Assembly (NCBI GenBank): GCA_023420245.1
Contig: JAEZWL010000126.1
Span: 1-5,139, forward strand
Reading direction: 5' to 3'
Source: Bacillota bacterium
GTDB taxonomy: Bacteria; Bacillota; Clostridia; Oscillospirales; Acutalibacteraceae
DNA: 5,139 bases
A program made the position numbers and the translations under genes. How positions within the stretch are numbered: the first letter of the stretch is position 1; every line of letters begins with the position of its first letter. The notes beneath the pieces are model-generated. The model saw only the letters and a program-made list of their open reading frames with translations, was not told the origin of the DNA and ran no database searches. Of this stretch, positions 1-5,139 are shown piece by piece.

Positions 1-704
1 GCCAAAGGCGACATCGAGGTATCCAGATAATCAACGCCCGCCTCTACCGCTTTTAATTCACACATAGAGGCCAGACCGGAGGTATAATGCGTATGAAGCT
101 GGAGCGGAATTTTTACCGCACCCTTAATCGCCTTTACCAGCTCATAAGTTTCATACGGGGTCAGCAAAGCGGCCATATCCTTAAGGCATATGGAATCCGC
201 GCCTGTCTCTTCTATCTTCTTGGCATAATCAACATAATATTCATGCGTAAAGATGGGCCCGGTCGTGTAAGAGATCGCAACCTGTGCGTGCGCTCCTTCT
301 TTTTTTGCTGCCTTTATTGCAACCGTCAGGTTTTTAATGTCGTTCAGCGCATCAAAAATACGAATAATATCAATTCCGTTTGCAACAGAACGCTGCACAA
401 AATATTCTAAAACATCATCCGCGTAGTGGCGATAGCCTAGCATATTCTGTCCGCGAAACAGCATTTGCAGCTTTGTATTCGGGCATTTTTCTCGAAGTAT
501 TCTGAGTCTTTCCCACGGGTCTTCATTTAAAAAGCGGAGGCAGGAATCAAAAGTGGCACCGCCCCAACACTCCAATGACTGAAATCCAACCTGATCCAAT
601 TTATCCAGAATCGGCAGCATATCTTCAATCGGCATTCTGGTAGCAATCAAAGATTGGTGGGCATCTCTAAGAACTGTTTCGGTAATTCCAATTTTTTTTG
701 CCAT
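1..704 (-). CDS. oadA: Oxaloacetate decarboxylase alpha / transcarboxylase 5S-type subunit, 3' end cut by window edge
   Basis: This protein is expected to move a carboxyl group between oxaloacetate/pyruvate and the biotin of a carrier protein in the cytoplasm. Only the first 234 residues are visible, and the reading frame is still open at base 1. They form the N-terminal part of the metal-dependent TIM-barrel carboxyltransferase domain shared by OadA, pyruvate carboxylase and transcarboxylase 5S. The N terminus carries ITETVLRDAHQSLIATRM (residues 7-24, catalytic R13-D14 and Q17). The lysine expected to be carbamylated and bind metal is K175, in CLKDMAALLTP. The metal-binding histidines are H204 and H206, in QLHTHYTSG. 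The K-to-H spacing of 29 fits pyruvate carboxylase. KDMAA replaces the more usual KDMAG. The ATG start has the typical family N terminus (MAKKIGITE) and lies 14 bp after the stop of the biotin carrier gene, so the two are probably cotranscribed. Whether a C-terminal biotinyl domain is present lies outside the window; the separate carrier suggests it may be absent. The family is certain. The choice between decarboxylase and transcarboxylase is not. Confidence 0.93.
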   Translation of the reverse strand, partial: MAKKIGITETVLRDAHQSLIATRMPIEDMLPILDKLDQVGFQSLECWGGATFDSCLRFLNEDPWERLRILREKCPNTKLQMLFRGQNMLGYRHYADDVLEYFVQRSVANGIDIIRIFDALNDIKNLTVAIKAAKKEGAHAQVAISYTTGPIFTHEYYVDYAKKIEETGADSICLKDMAALLTPYETYELVKAIKGAVKIPLQLHTHYTSGLASMCELKAVEAGVDYLDTSMSPL

Positions 705-712
705 TGATACAG

Positions 713-719
713 CCCCCCC
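713..719 (-). promoter_or_regulatory. Poly-G ribosome binding site of the oadA-like gene
   Basis: On the minus strand seven consecutive G residues stand 8 nt before the ATG at 704. The first G is the last base of the TAG stop of the biotin carrier gene. This is the only purine-rich Shine-Dalgarno candidate in the 14-bp gap. It is unusual because it is a homopolymer and not AGGAGG, so pairing with the anti-SD can only be partial. Overlap of the stop codon with the site suggests translational coupling to the upstream carrier gene (inference). Confidence 0.5.
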
Positions 720-1141
720 TACTTAAGGGAAACAAGGGGAGAACCAGATTCAACGCTATCCCCTTTGTTTACATGAACAGCTGCAACAACCGCGTCATGC
801 GGAGCCATAATTTCATTCTCCATTTTCATAGCTTCAAGAATGACAAGCACATCGCTCTTTTTAATCGCTTGTCCCGGTTTCACATTCACGGACACGATTG
901 TTCCGGGCATCGGAGAAGAAATTAATTCTGCGTCAGACGGCACGTCTGAGGTTGCCGCCGCCGCTGGAGCTTCTGCCAAAGCCGGAGCCGGGGCGCTCGG
1001 TGCGGAAACAGCTGCCGGAGCCTGAGGAGCAGCGACCGGTGCTGAAATAACAGGCACTGCGGCAGTGGTAACCTGGCCGCCTAATTCTTCGCCCTGAACA
1101 TCGTACGGCATGCCGTTTACCGTTATTCTAAGGTTTTTCAT
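719..1141 (-). CDS. Biotin carrier protein (biotin/lipoyl attachment domain) of a carboxyl-transfer complex
   Basis: This is a 140-residue biotin carrier, like the 1.3S subunit of transcarboxylase (about 123 aa) or the gamma/delta carriers MmdC and GcdC. The N-terminal segment (MKNLRITVNGMPYDV, residues 1-15) is typical of these carriers. Residues about 24-64 are an Ala/Pro-rich flexible linker, which lets the biotin swing between active sites. Residues about 68-140 are the biotinyl domain. It has SPMPGTI (76-82) and the biotinylation motif EAMKME with target lysine K106, exactly where the family has it, about 34 residues from the C terminus. The ATG at 1141 is chosen because AGGAGG (1151-1156) lies 9 nt upstream. 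A longer in-frame reading starting at 1348 would run through this site and deep into the preceding gene, and adds no homologous sequence. The gene lies 34 bp after the carboxyltransferase gene and 14 bp before the oadA-like gene, which fits one operon. Biotin would be added by a BirA ligase encoded elsewhere. Confidence 0.95.
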   Translation of the reverse strand: MKNLRITVNGMPYDVQGEELGGQVTTAAVPVISAPVAAPQAPAAVSAPSAPAPALAEAPAAAATSDVPSDAELISSPMPGTIVSVNVKPGQAIKKSDVLVILEAMKMENEIMAPHDAVVAAVHVNKGDSVESGSPLVSLK

Positions 1142-1150
1142 TATGTTTGA

Positions 1151-1156
1151 CCTCCT
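1151..1156 (-). promoter_or_regulatory. Ribosome binding site AGGAGG of the biotin carrier gene
   Basis: Minus-strand AGGAGG stands 9 nt before the ATG at 1141 and decides that start over the longer open frame reaching to 1348. It lies in the 34-bp gap after the TAA of the carboxyltransferase gene. Confidence 0.85.
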
Positions 1157-1175
1157 AAATATCAAATATATTCCA

Positions 1176-2534
1176 TTAAAGCTGTATATTGCTGTGTTTC
1201 TTCGGAAGAGTGGATACTCGTTTGCTGGAGAGCATTTCAAGGTTTGCGATAATCCGGTTTCTTGTCTCTTCCGGAAGGATAATATCATCAATATAGCCGT
1301 CAGCAGCGGCAACAAACGGATTTGCTTTTGTCTCTTTATATTCCTCAATCAGCTTTTTGCGGTCATCAACCGGATGGTCAGAACCGGAAAGGCGATCATT
1401 CCAAAGGAAGATAGCGGCTGTCTCAGGCGCCAGTTGAGAAATCACAGTATTCGGCCATGCCAAAGTATAATCCGCGTTTGCGCCGCGACCTGCGACAGCA
1501 ATGTAAACAGGTCCGTAAGCTGTTCCGGTAATTACTGTAATTTTAGCAGTCGTTGCTTCCGAATACGAACTGGATAGCTTGGAGGCTTCACGCAAACCAA
1601 CAAATTTATCGGCATTCACAAAGGTAACGATCGGAATGGAAAAAGCGTCGCAGAACCGTATGAATCGCGCCGCCTTGGCACAGGCATCTGCGTCGATCGT
1701 GCCATATAACGCTATAATTCCTGAGGTAGAGCCGCCGACCTCCGCCAATCCGGTCACTGTGGGTGCCCCAAAGCCTTCACCAAGCTCGATGAAGCTGTTT
1801 TCATCGCAAGTAGCTGGAATAATATTCGCAATATCTGCTCCATCAGTAACGGCGTCCGAGCGGTTAAGGCTCTGAATACTCAATATGGAACCACCTGATA
1901 AATTATTGGACGGGAGAATAGAAATCAGCCTGCGCGCTGCGGCAATCGCTTCCTCTTCCCCAGCCGCTTTTACATGGCACACGCCTGACTGTAAAGCTTC
2001 CTGGGCGGAACCGCCTTCACCGTTTGTCGCAATGGTCAATTCAGCCTTGTCAGACATAATTACAATATCAGCTCCGGCTGCTATCATAGCGGAGGCTCCG
2101 GTGCACGGTCCCAAAACAACAGAGATTTGCGGGATTACTCCGGAGGCATTGTTTGAGCTTAATAATATTTCACCATACGCGGCCATCAGGTCATTGCCTT
2201 CATTCAATCGACCGCCAATAGAATCATAGATTCCGATAACAGGAGTTCCGGTCTTTACCGCCAGAGAAAGGATCTGATTGATTTTTGCAGCCTGTGATTT
2301 CGACATCGCGCCGCCGTCAATCTCGCTGTTTTGAGCAAAAACATATACGGGGCAGCCATCGATCGTACCATATCCCGCGATTACTTCCGCATATTTTTCC
2401 CCTGATTTTGCAAGACTGCCTATTTCGTTAAAACTGCCTAAATCAAACATTGAGGCAATGCGTTTATAGGCCGTATTGTCTTTTTTTAAGTTACGTGCAT
2501 TTTGCAGCAATTCGGCATTGCCGACGTTCCCCAT
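1176..2534 (-). CDS. Divergent acyl-CoA carboxylase beta-type carboxyltransferase (transcarboxylase 12S / MmdA-like)
   Basis: This 452-residue cytoplasmic protein belongs to the carboxyltransferase family with two crotonase-like halves (PccB, MmdA, transcarboxylase 12S), which transfers CO2 between biotin and an acyl-CoA. The N-terminal half spans about residues 50-210 and shows AGYGTIDGCPVYVFAQ (53-68), GIYDSIGGRLNEG (101-113), and SGVIPQISVVLGPCTGASA (131-149). The C-terminal half spans about 230-440 and shows IPIVTFVNAD (300-309), TVITGTAYGPVY (333-344) and ADYTLAWP (354-361). It is shorter than the usual roughly 510-525 aa. It lacks the N-terminal HxxGKLTARERI-type helix segment. As I recall the consensus, GPCAGGA has become GPCTGAS, DSGGAR has become DSIGGR, the PGFLPGxxQE loop is missing, and AYGGAYDVM has become AYGPVYIAV, so both oxyanion-hole regions differ. 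The start at 2534 is chosen for its GGAGGA site 6 nt upstream. A 27-residue extension would cover the promoter. It is the first gene of the operon with the biotin carrier and the oadA-like gene. The family is clear; the acyl substrate is unknown. Confidence 0.9.
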   Translation of the reverse strand: MGNVGNAELLQNARNLKKDNTAYKRIASMFDLGSFNEIGSLAKSGEKYAEVIAGYGTIDGCPVYVFAQNSEIDGGAMSKSQAAKINQILSLAVKTGTPVIGIYDSIGGRLNEGNDLMAAYGEILLSSNNASGVIPQISVVLGPCTGASAMIAAGADIVIMSDKAELTIATNGEGGSAQEALQSGVCHVKAAGEEEAIAAARRLISILPSNNLSGGSILSIQSLNRSDAVTDGADIANIIPATCDENSFIELGEGFGAPTVTGLAEVGGSTSGIIALYGTIDADACAKAARFIRFCDAFSIPIVTFVNADKFVGLREASKLSSSYSEATTAKITVITGTAYGPVYIAVAGRGANADYTLAWPNTVISQLAPETAAIFLWNDRLSGSDHPVDDRKKLIEEYKETKANPFVAAADGYIDDIILPEETRNRIIANLEMLSSKRVSTLPKKHSNIQL

Positions 2535-2540
2535 TTTAAC

Positions 2541-2546
2541 TCCTCC
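2541..2546 (-). promoter_or_regulatory. Ribosome binding site GGAGGA of the carboxyltransferase gene
   Basis: Minus-strand GGAGGA stands 6 nt before the ATG at 2534. It settles this start against a longer open frame beginning at 2615, whose first 27 codons would overlap the -35, the -10 and the 5' leader. Confidence 0.85.
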
Positions 2547-2569
2547 ATTAAATGTTATTCTGTATATTG

Positions 2570-2581
2570 TTATAATTATAA
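2570..2581. repeat. Perfect 12-bp A/T palindrome over the -10 box
   Basis: TTATAATTATAA reads the same on both strands and covers the -10 box of the operon promoter and the bases just after it. It could be an operator half-site pair, but a TATAAT box in A/T-rich DNA easily creates such a palindrome. A role is not shown. Confidence 0.4.
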
Positions 2582-2603
2582 TATATTCACTAAAAGTTGG
2601 CAA
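2575..2603 (-). promoter_or_regulatory. Sigma-A type promoter of the carboxyl-transfer operon
   Basis: On the minus strand the -35 TTGCCA (2603-2598) and the -10 TATAAT (2580-2575) are separated by exactly 17 bp. This is five of six matches to TTGACA and a perfect -10. The predicted transcription start is an A at about 2567-2568, giving a leader of roughly 33 nt before the ATG at 2534. No TG extended -10 motif is seen. The promoter implies that the carboxyltransferase, biotin carrier and oadA-like genes can be transcribed independently of the upstream rluB block. Confidence 0.8.
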
Positions 2604-2652
2604 GCATTTGACCATTTAAAACAACTATTTTTTACAAAATACCGCTTGCTTT

Positions 2653-2673
2653 ATAAAATTTATCAAATTTTAT
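2653..2673 (-). repeat. A/T-only inverted repeat at the rluB stop codon
   Basis: Two perfect 9-base arms (minus strand ATAAAATTT and AAATTTTAT) flank a 3-base loop. The repeat overlaps the last base of the rluB TGA. With no G-C pairs the hairpin is weak, and no T-run follows, so it is not a typical intrinsic terminator. It may protect or shape the 3' end of the upstream transcript, or be chance in A/T-rich DNA. No better terminator was found in the 138-bp gap 2535-2672. Confidence 0.45.
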
Positions 2674-3512
2674 CACTGAGGACGGCTACGCCGTGCTGCT
2701 CGGTCAAATTTCGGCTTATCTTCCCTTCGCGCATGAAAAGAAGGAGTATGACTCTTGGTCTCAGTTTCAATTTTTTCAGATTGCTTGTCCGCTTTCGCTC
2801 CGGCCGTCAATTTTTTCACTTCTTCCGAAGTAAGCATACGCCATTTGCCCGGCTGCAGCATTCCCAACTTAAGCTGCCCTACCGCAATCCGCTTTAATCT
2901 GGCAACCTCCAAGCCTAGCTGCTCACACATTTTACGGATTTGCCGGTTTCGTCCTTCATACAGCACAATTTCCAGGACCACCCGATCAGACTCCTGAGAC
3001 AGCACCTTTACTCTGGCAGGAGCGGTTTTTCTGTCATCAATCATCATCCCTACAGATATTTGCGTCAGTTGATCCTCTGTGATGGAGGGCCGTATCGTAA
3101 CCCGATATGTTTTTGGAATGTGAAGAGATGGATGCGTCATTGCGTTTGCAAACTCTCCATCATTGGTCATGAGCAGAAGCCCTTCCGAGTCTCTGTCCAA
3201 ACGCCCGACAGGATAAATCCGCTCCGGTATGTCTTTGATTAACTCCGCGACGCACTTCCGATCCATCTCATCACTCATTGTTGTGATAAAACCACGCGGC
3301 TTATGCAGCATAATGTATATGGATTTTACATCGGTATCAAGCAGCTTTCCACGAACGCTGACTTTGTCTTTTTTAGGATCAACCTTATCTCCGATTTTTG
3401 CTGTGACGCCATTTACCTTTACTTCTCCGGCAGAGATCATTTCCTCTGCTTTTCTTCTTGAGGCAACCCCGCAGTCCGCAAGCATTTTTTGCAGCCTAAC
3501 ATCTTTTGCCAT
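2673..3512 (-). CDS. rluB: Pseudouridine synthase, RluB/RsuA family
   Basis: This 279-residue enzyme isomerises a specific uridine in rRNA to pseudouridine, most likely in 23S rRNA by comparison with Firmicute RluB (YpuL). Residues 1 to about 62 are an S4 RNA-binding domain (VRLQKMLADCGVASRRKAEE, 5-24). The catalytic domain follows, with HKPRGFITTMSD (70-81), the catalytic aspartate D106 in GRLDRDSEGLLLMTNDG (103-119), and the conserved EGRNRQIRKM (186-195). Residues about 239-279 form a Lys/Arg-rich, low-complexity tail of the kind many Firmicute homologues carry, perhaps for RNA contact. The ATG start gives the standard family N terminus. Its ribosome site is weak (AAAGGGTG about 10 nt upstream). 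The gene lies 19 bp after the carboxypeptidase gene, so it is probably translated from the same mRNA. RsuA-type 16S specificity cannot be excluded from sequence alone. Confidence 0.93.
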   Translation of the reverse strand: MAKDVRLQKMLADCGVASRRKAEEMISAGEVKVNGVTAKIGDKVDPKKDKVSVRGKLLDTDVKSIYIMLHKPRGFITTMSDEMDRKCVAELIKDIPERIYPVGRLDRDSEGLLLMTNDGEFANAMTHPSLHIPKTYRVTIRPSITEDQLTQISVGMMIDDRKTAPARVKVLSQESDRVVLEIVLYEGRNRQIRKMCEQLGLEVARLKRIAVGQLKLGMLQPGKWRMLTSEEVKKLTAGAKADKQSEKIETETKSHTPSFHARREDKPKFDRAARRSRPQ

Positions 3513-3531
3513 ACTTTTTTCACCCTTTATT

Positions 3532-4680
3532 TTAAATCATAAATAATTTTTTTATATTTTCTATTATATACTCCACTATGTTTGGGGAACCAAGCGGCTT
3601 TGAGACACCGCTATTCGCCACAATTTCTGTGGATGCTACTAACTTACCGTTCAGTACGTAATGAACCGTACCTAAAACCTGGCCCTTTTCAATCGGAGCG
3701 TAAACAAATTTTGGCAACACGACGATTCTGTTTATGCTCATACTGTCATCCGCGCTAAGTACTATATTGCTGCCTGTTGAACCGTTCACACCCACTGTTT
3801 CCTGTAAACCGCCAACAACCGGAAGCTTTGCCATAAAACCACTGTCATCAACTTGGTAATTAACCAATTTAGAAAAACCGTAATCCATCATCTTCATATG
3901 ATCGTCCCAATCATTTGGATCACTCAGCGTAACCGCAATTAATCGAATTCCATTCTTTTCAGCTGATGAAACCAGACAGCGCCCCGACTTATCGGTAAAA
4001 CCGGTTTTTACGCCGGTACATCCATCATACATACTTAACAGTCTGTTATGATTGGAAAGGCGCCGCGTATGGTCGGGAGTTACATATTGAACGTTGACCT
4101 GTTTTTGGCTTACTATGCCCGCAAAGTCATTGTTCTTCATCGCCGCAGCCGCTAAAACAGCCAGATCGTGCGCCGTTGTGTAGTGCTCCGAATTATCAAG
4201 ACCGGATGGAGTTACAAAATGGGAATCATTGAGTTGAAGTTCCTTTGCTCTTTGATTCATCAAATCAGAAAAAGCGGCTGTTGAACCACTGATGGCAATC
4301 GCTGCGGAATTTGCGGCATCATTTCCAGAAACCGTAAGCATACCTATCGCCAGGGTCTTCAGCGTAACCTGATCTCCCGGCAAAAGACCCATAGAAGAGC
4401 CTTCCACTCTTACCATTTCATTTGTTATGGTGACAACCTTATCGTATACCGCAGCTTTTTCCAGAGCAATTAGGGCTGTCATAATTTTTGTTGTGCTTGC
4501 CATCGGCCTTTTGGTGTTTTCATCTTTCGCATATAGCACCTGCAAATTATCGGCATTTATCAATATTGCCGATTTTGCTGAGGTTTGCGGCTGCCCATCT
4601 GCGTAAGCGGGGAAAGATATCGCGAAAATCAGGATCAAACTAAGAAAGATCGATATTATTCTTTTTAACAAATCAACCAC
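3532..4680 (-). CDS. dacF: Secreted D-alanyl-D-alanine carboxypeptidase (PBP5-type, DacF-like)
   Basis: This is a 382-residue serine DD-carboxypeptidase of the peptidase S11 family, which removes the terminal D-Ala from peptidoglycan stem peptides outside the membrane. Residues 1-27 are a signal peptide with a hydrophobic core (IFLSLILIFAISF) and a probable cleavage site after AYA. All active-site motifs are present: S62-T-T-K65 (nucleophile S62), S118-G-N120, and K225-T-G227 within GVKTGFTDKSG. The C-terminal beta domain (about 280-355) is followed by a short helix (NIVEYIIENIKKLFMI, 367-382) likely to anchor it to the membrane surface. The GTG at 4680 is the longest start. AGG lies only 3 nt before it, whereas TTG at 4671 (379 aa, MLKRIIS) has AGGTGG 5 nt upstream and an equally good signal peptide, so it may be the true start. 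Position between gerW and rluB fits the sporulation-associated DacF of Firmicutes. A vegetative PBP5 role is also possible. Confidence 0.93.
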   Translation of the reverse strand: MVDLLKRIISIFLSLILIFAISFPAYADGQPQTSAKSAILINADNLQVLYAKDENTKRPMASTTKIMTALIALEKAAVYDKVVTITNEMVRVEGSSMGLLPGDQVTLKTLAIGMLTVSGNDAANSAAIAISGSTAAFSDLMNQRAKELQLNDSHFVTPSGLDNSEHYTTAHDLAVLAAAAMKNNDFAGIVSQKQVNVQYVTPDHTRRLSNHNRLLSMYDGCTGVKTGFTDKSGRCLVSSAEKNGIRLIAVTLSDPNDWDDHMKMMDYGFSKLVNYQVDDSGFMAKLPVVGGLQETVGVNGSTGSNIVLSADDSMSINRIVVLPKFVYAPIEKGQVLGTVHYVLNGKLVASTEIVANSGVSKPLGSPNIVEYIIENIKKLFMI

Positions 4681-4708
4681 CTGCCTATAAAATATATGCA
4701 GGCGGTTG
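4674..4708 (-). promoter_or_regulatory. Hairpin sequestering the dacF ribosome binding site and start
   Basis: In the minus-strand RNA, CAACCGCCUGC (4708-4698) pairs with GCAGGUGGUUG (4684-4674). This is 11 pairs with one G-U wobble, then after one A-G mismatch four more A-U pairs close a UUU loop. The 3' arm holds the AGGUGG ribosome site, the GTG at 4680 and bases up to 3 nt before the TTG at 4671. It is followed by AUUUGUUAAAAAG, not a clean U-tract, so it looks more like translation control than a terminator. The outer base of the stem begins 14 nt after the gerW stop, within reach of a terminating ribosome. Pairing is read directly; function is inferred. Confidence 0.55.
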
Positions 4709-4722
4709 CTAAAATTGACCTA

Positions 4723-5139
4723 TTAAATCTGTGGATCGTCCAGCTTTACTTCATCCTTACATTTCTCTTTTTTGCCGTCGGTCTTTTTACTGCCGACAAA
4801 ACTGCTTATTTTGTCAACCACCTCGGGAAACATACCAATAATACGGTCTGCCGTGCTGTTATATGGATCAATCTGAAGCAGCTTGACATTCCCGTTTGAA
4901 ATTGTGATAAATGCCACCGGGTTAATGGAAACCCCCGCACCGGTACCGCCGCCGAAAAATTCTTTTTCCGTCTGAGTTTTTGAGGGAAAATCAGATCCGC
5001 CGGATGCAAACCCATAGCTTATTTTGGAAACAGGAATAATAATGGAGCCGTCCGGAGAAGTAATCGGATCTCCAACGATTGAATTAATATCAACCATTTG
5101 CTTAATTTTTTCTAATGCAGTATTCATCATTCCTTCAAT
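4723..5139 (-). CDS. gerW: GerW-family (YtfJ) sporulation protein, 5' end cut by window edge
   Basis: This is a GerW/YtfJ-family protein, linked in Bacillus to spore formation and germination; its biochemical role is not established. Visible motifs, numbered from the Met at 5130, are MVDINSIVGDPI (12-23), TSPDGSIIIPVSK (24-36), YGFASGGSDF (39-48), the glycine-rich GGGTGAGVSI (60-69) and PVAFITISNGNVKLL (71-85). These cover the whole family core. The last 20 or so residues are a charged, Lys-rich tail. A start at 5130 is doubtful: GAAGGA directly abuts that ATG with no spacing, the frame stays open to the window edge, and the preceding residues I-E-G before MMNT match the HPI-x-G-hydrophobic-M segment I recall in the family. 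The true start is therefore probably beyond the right edge and a few residues are missing. It ends 42 bp before the GTG of the carboxypeptidase gene, probably as the same operon. Confidence 0.88.
   Translation of the reverse strand: MEGMMNTALEKIKQMVDINSIVGDPITSPDGSIIIPVSKISYGFASGGSDFPSKTQTEKEFFGGGTGAGVSINPVAFITISNGNVKLLQIDPYNSTADRIIGMFPEVVDKISSFVGSKKTDGKKEKCKDEVKLDDPQI

Noticed and set aside
950..1072. G+C-rich repetitive stretch as a possible repeat array
   Set aside because: It encodes the Ala/Pro-rich linker of the biotin carrier; the repetition is at codon level and normal for these proteins.
1142..1348. A 69-residue N-terminal extension of the biotin carrier
   Set aside because: It overlaps the end of the carboxyltransferase gene in another frame, has no family resemblance, and the AGGAGG site supports the ATG at 1141.
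1110..2229. Several open frames on the plus strand opposite the carboxyltransferase
   Set aside because: They are antisense shadows with no domain-like sequence and no ribosome sites, within a gene of clear homology.
2535..2615. A 27-residue N-terminal extension of the carboxyltransferase
   Set aside because: It would cover the -35, the -10 and the leader; GGAGGA 6 nt before the ATG at 2534 is far better.
2604..2672. A BirA or FapR operator upstream of the carboxyl-transfer operon
   Set aside because: Neither the TTGTTAAC-spacer-GTTAACAA pattern nor a FapR-like palindrome is present.
2502..3546. Plus-strand open frames opposite rluB and its upstream gap
   Set aside because: Their residue content is shadow-like and lacks recognisable motifs, and the minus-strand gene accounts for the coding signal.
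4669..4700. A GCATA element as a sigma-F/G -35 for dacF
   Set aside because: The matching -10 would fall inside the coding sequence and does not fit the consensus; the bases are better explained by the hairpin.
4806..5015. A second minus-strand frame inside gerW
   Set aside because: It lies wholly within the well-supported gerW frame and shows no family features.
1..5139. tRNA, rRNA, CRISPR array, insertion sequence or attachment site
   Set aside because: No cloverleaf, spaced direct repeats, transposase-like frame or terminal repeats were found on either strand by eye.

Overview
All six genes that can be supported lie on the minus strand, so transcription runs from the right edge towards the left. 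The window looks like the chromosome of an endospore-forming, anaerobic Firmicute (Clostridia), possibly Oscillospiraceae/Ruminococcaceae. The reasons are a GerW/YtfJ-type sporulation protein next to a DacF-type D-Ala-D-Ala carboxypeptidase and an RluB-type pseudouridine synthase (a familiar Firmicute neighbourhood), AGGAGG-like ribosome binding sites, A+T-rich intergenic DNA, and separately encoded biotin-dependent carboxyltransferase subunits. The lineage is an inference; no rRNA or other marker gene is present.

Right part (2673-5139), a sporulation/cell-wall/RNA-modification block. A GerW-family gene is cut by the right edge. After 42 bp comes a secreted penicillin-binding-protein-5-type DD-carboxypeptidase with all three active-site motifs. 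After a further 19 bp comes a RluB/RsuA-family 16S/23S pseudouridine synthase. The short gaps suggest one transcription unit that starts outside the window. A strong hairpin in the gerW-dacF gap covers the dacF ribosome binding site and GTG start.

Intergenic region (2535-2672, 138 bp). It holds a near-consensus sigma-A promoter (TTGCCA, 17 bp, TATAAT) pointing left, a 12-bp A/T palindrome over its -10 box, and a weak A/T-only hairpin at the rluB stop. No convincing intrinsic terminator was found.

Left part (1-2534), a biotin-dependent carboxyl-transfer operon. In order of transcription it encodes a carboxyltransferase of the acyl-CoA carboxylase beta type (452 aa, short and divergent), a small biotin carrier protein (140 aa, EAMKME biotin site), and the N-terminal 234 residues of an oxaloacetate decarboxylase alpha/transcarboxylase 5S-type protein that runs off the left edge. 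This gene set parallels the 12S, 1.3S and 5S subunits of propionibacterial transcarboxylase. It also matches the soluble part of Na+-pumping decarboxylases. No membrane beta subunit or biotin carboxylase is visible here. The likely scheme is that the carrier's biotin shuttles CO2 between a 2-oxo acid site (pyruvate/oxaloacetate, on the OadA-like protein) and a second acceptor or donor on the carboxyltransferase. That second substrate is uncertain, because several canonical acyl-CoA carboxyltransferase motifs are altered.
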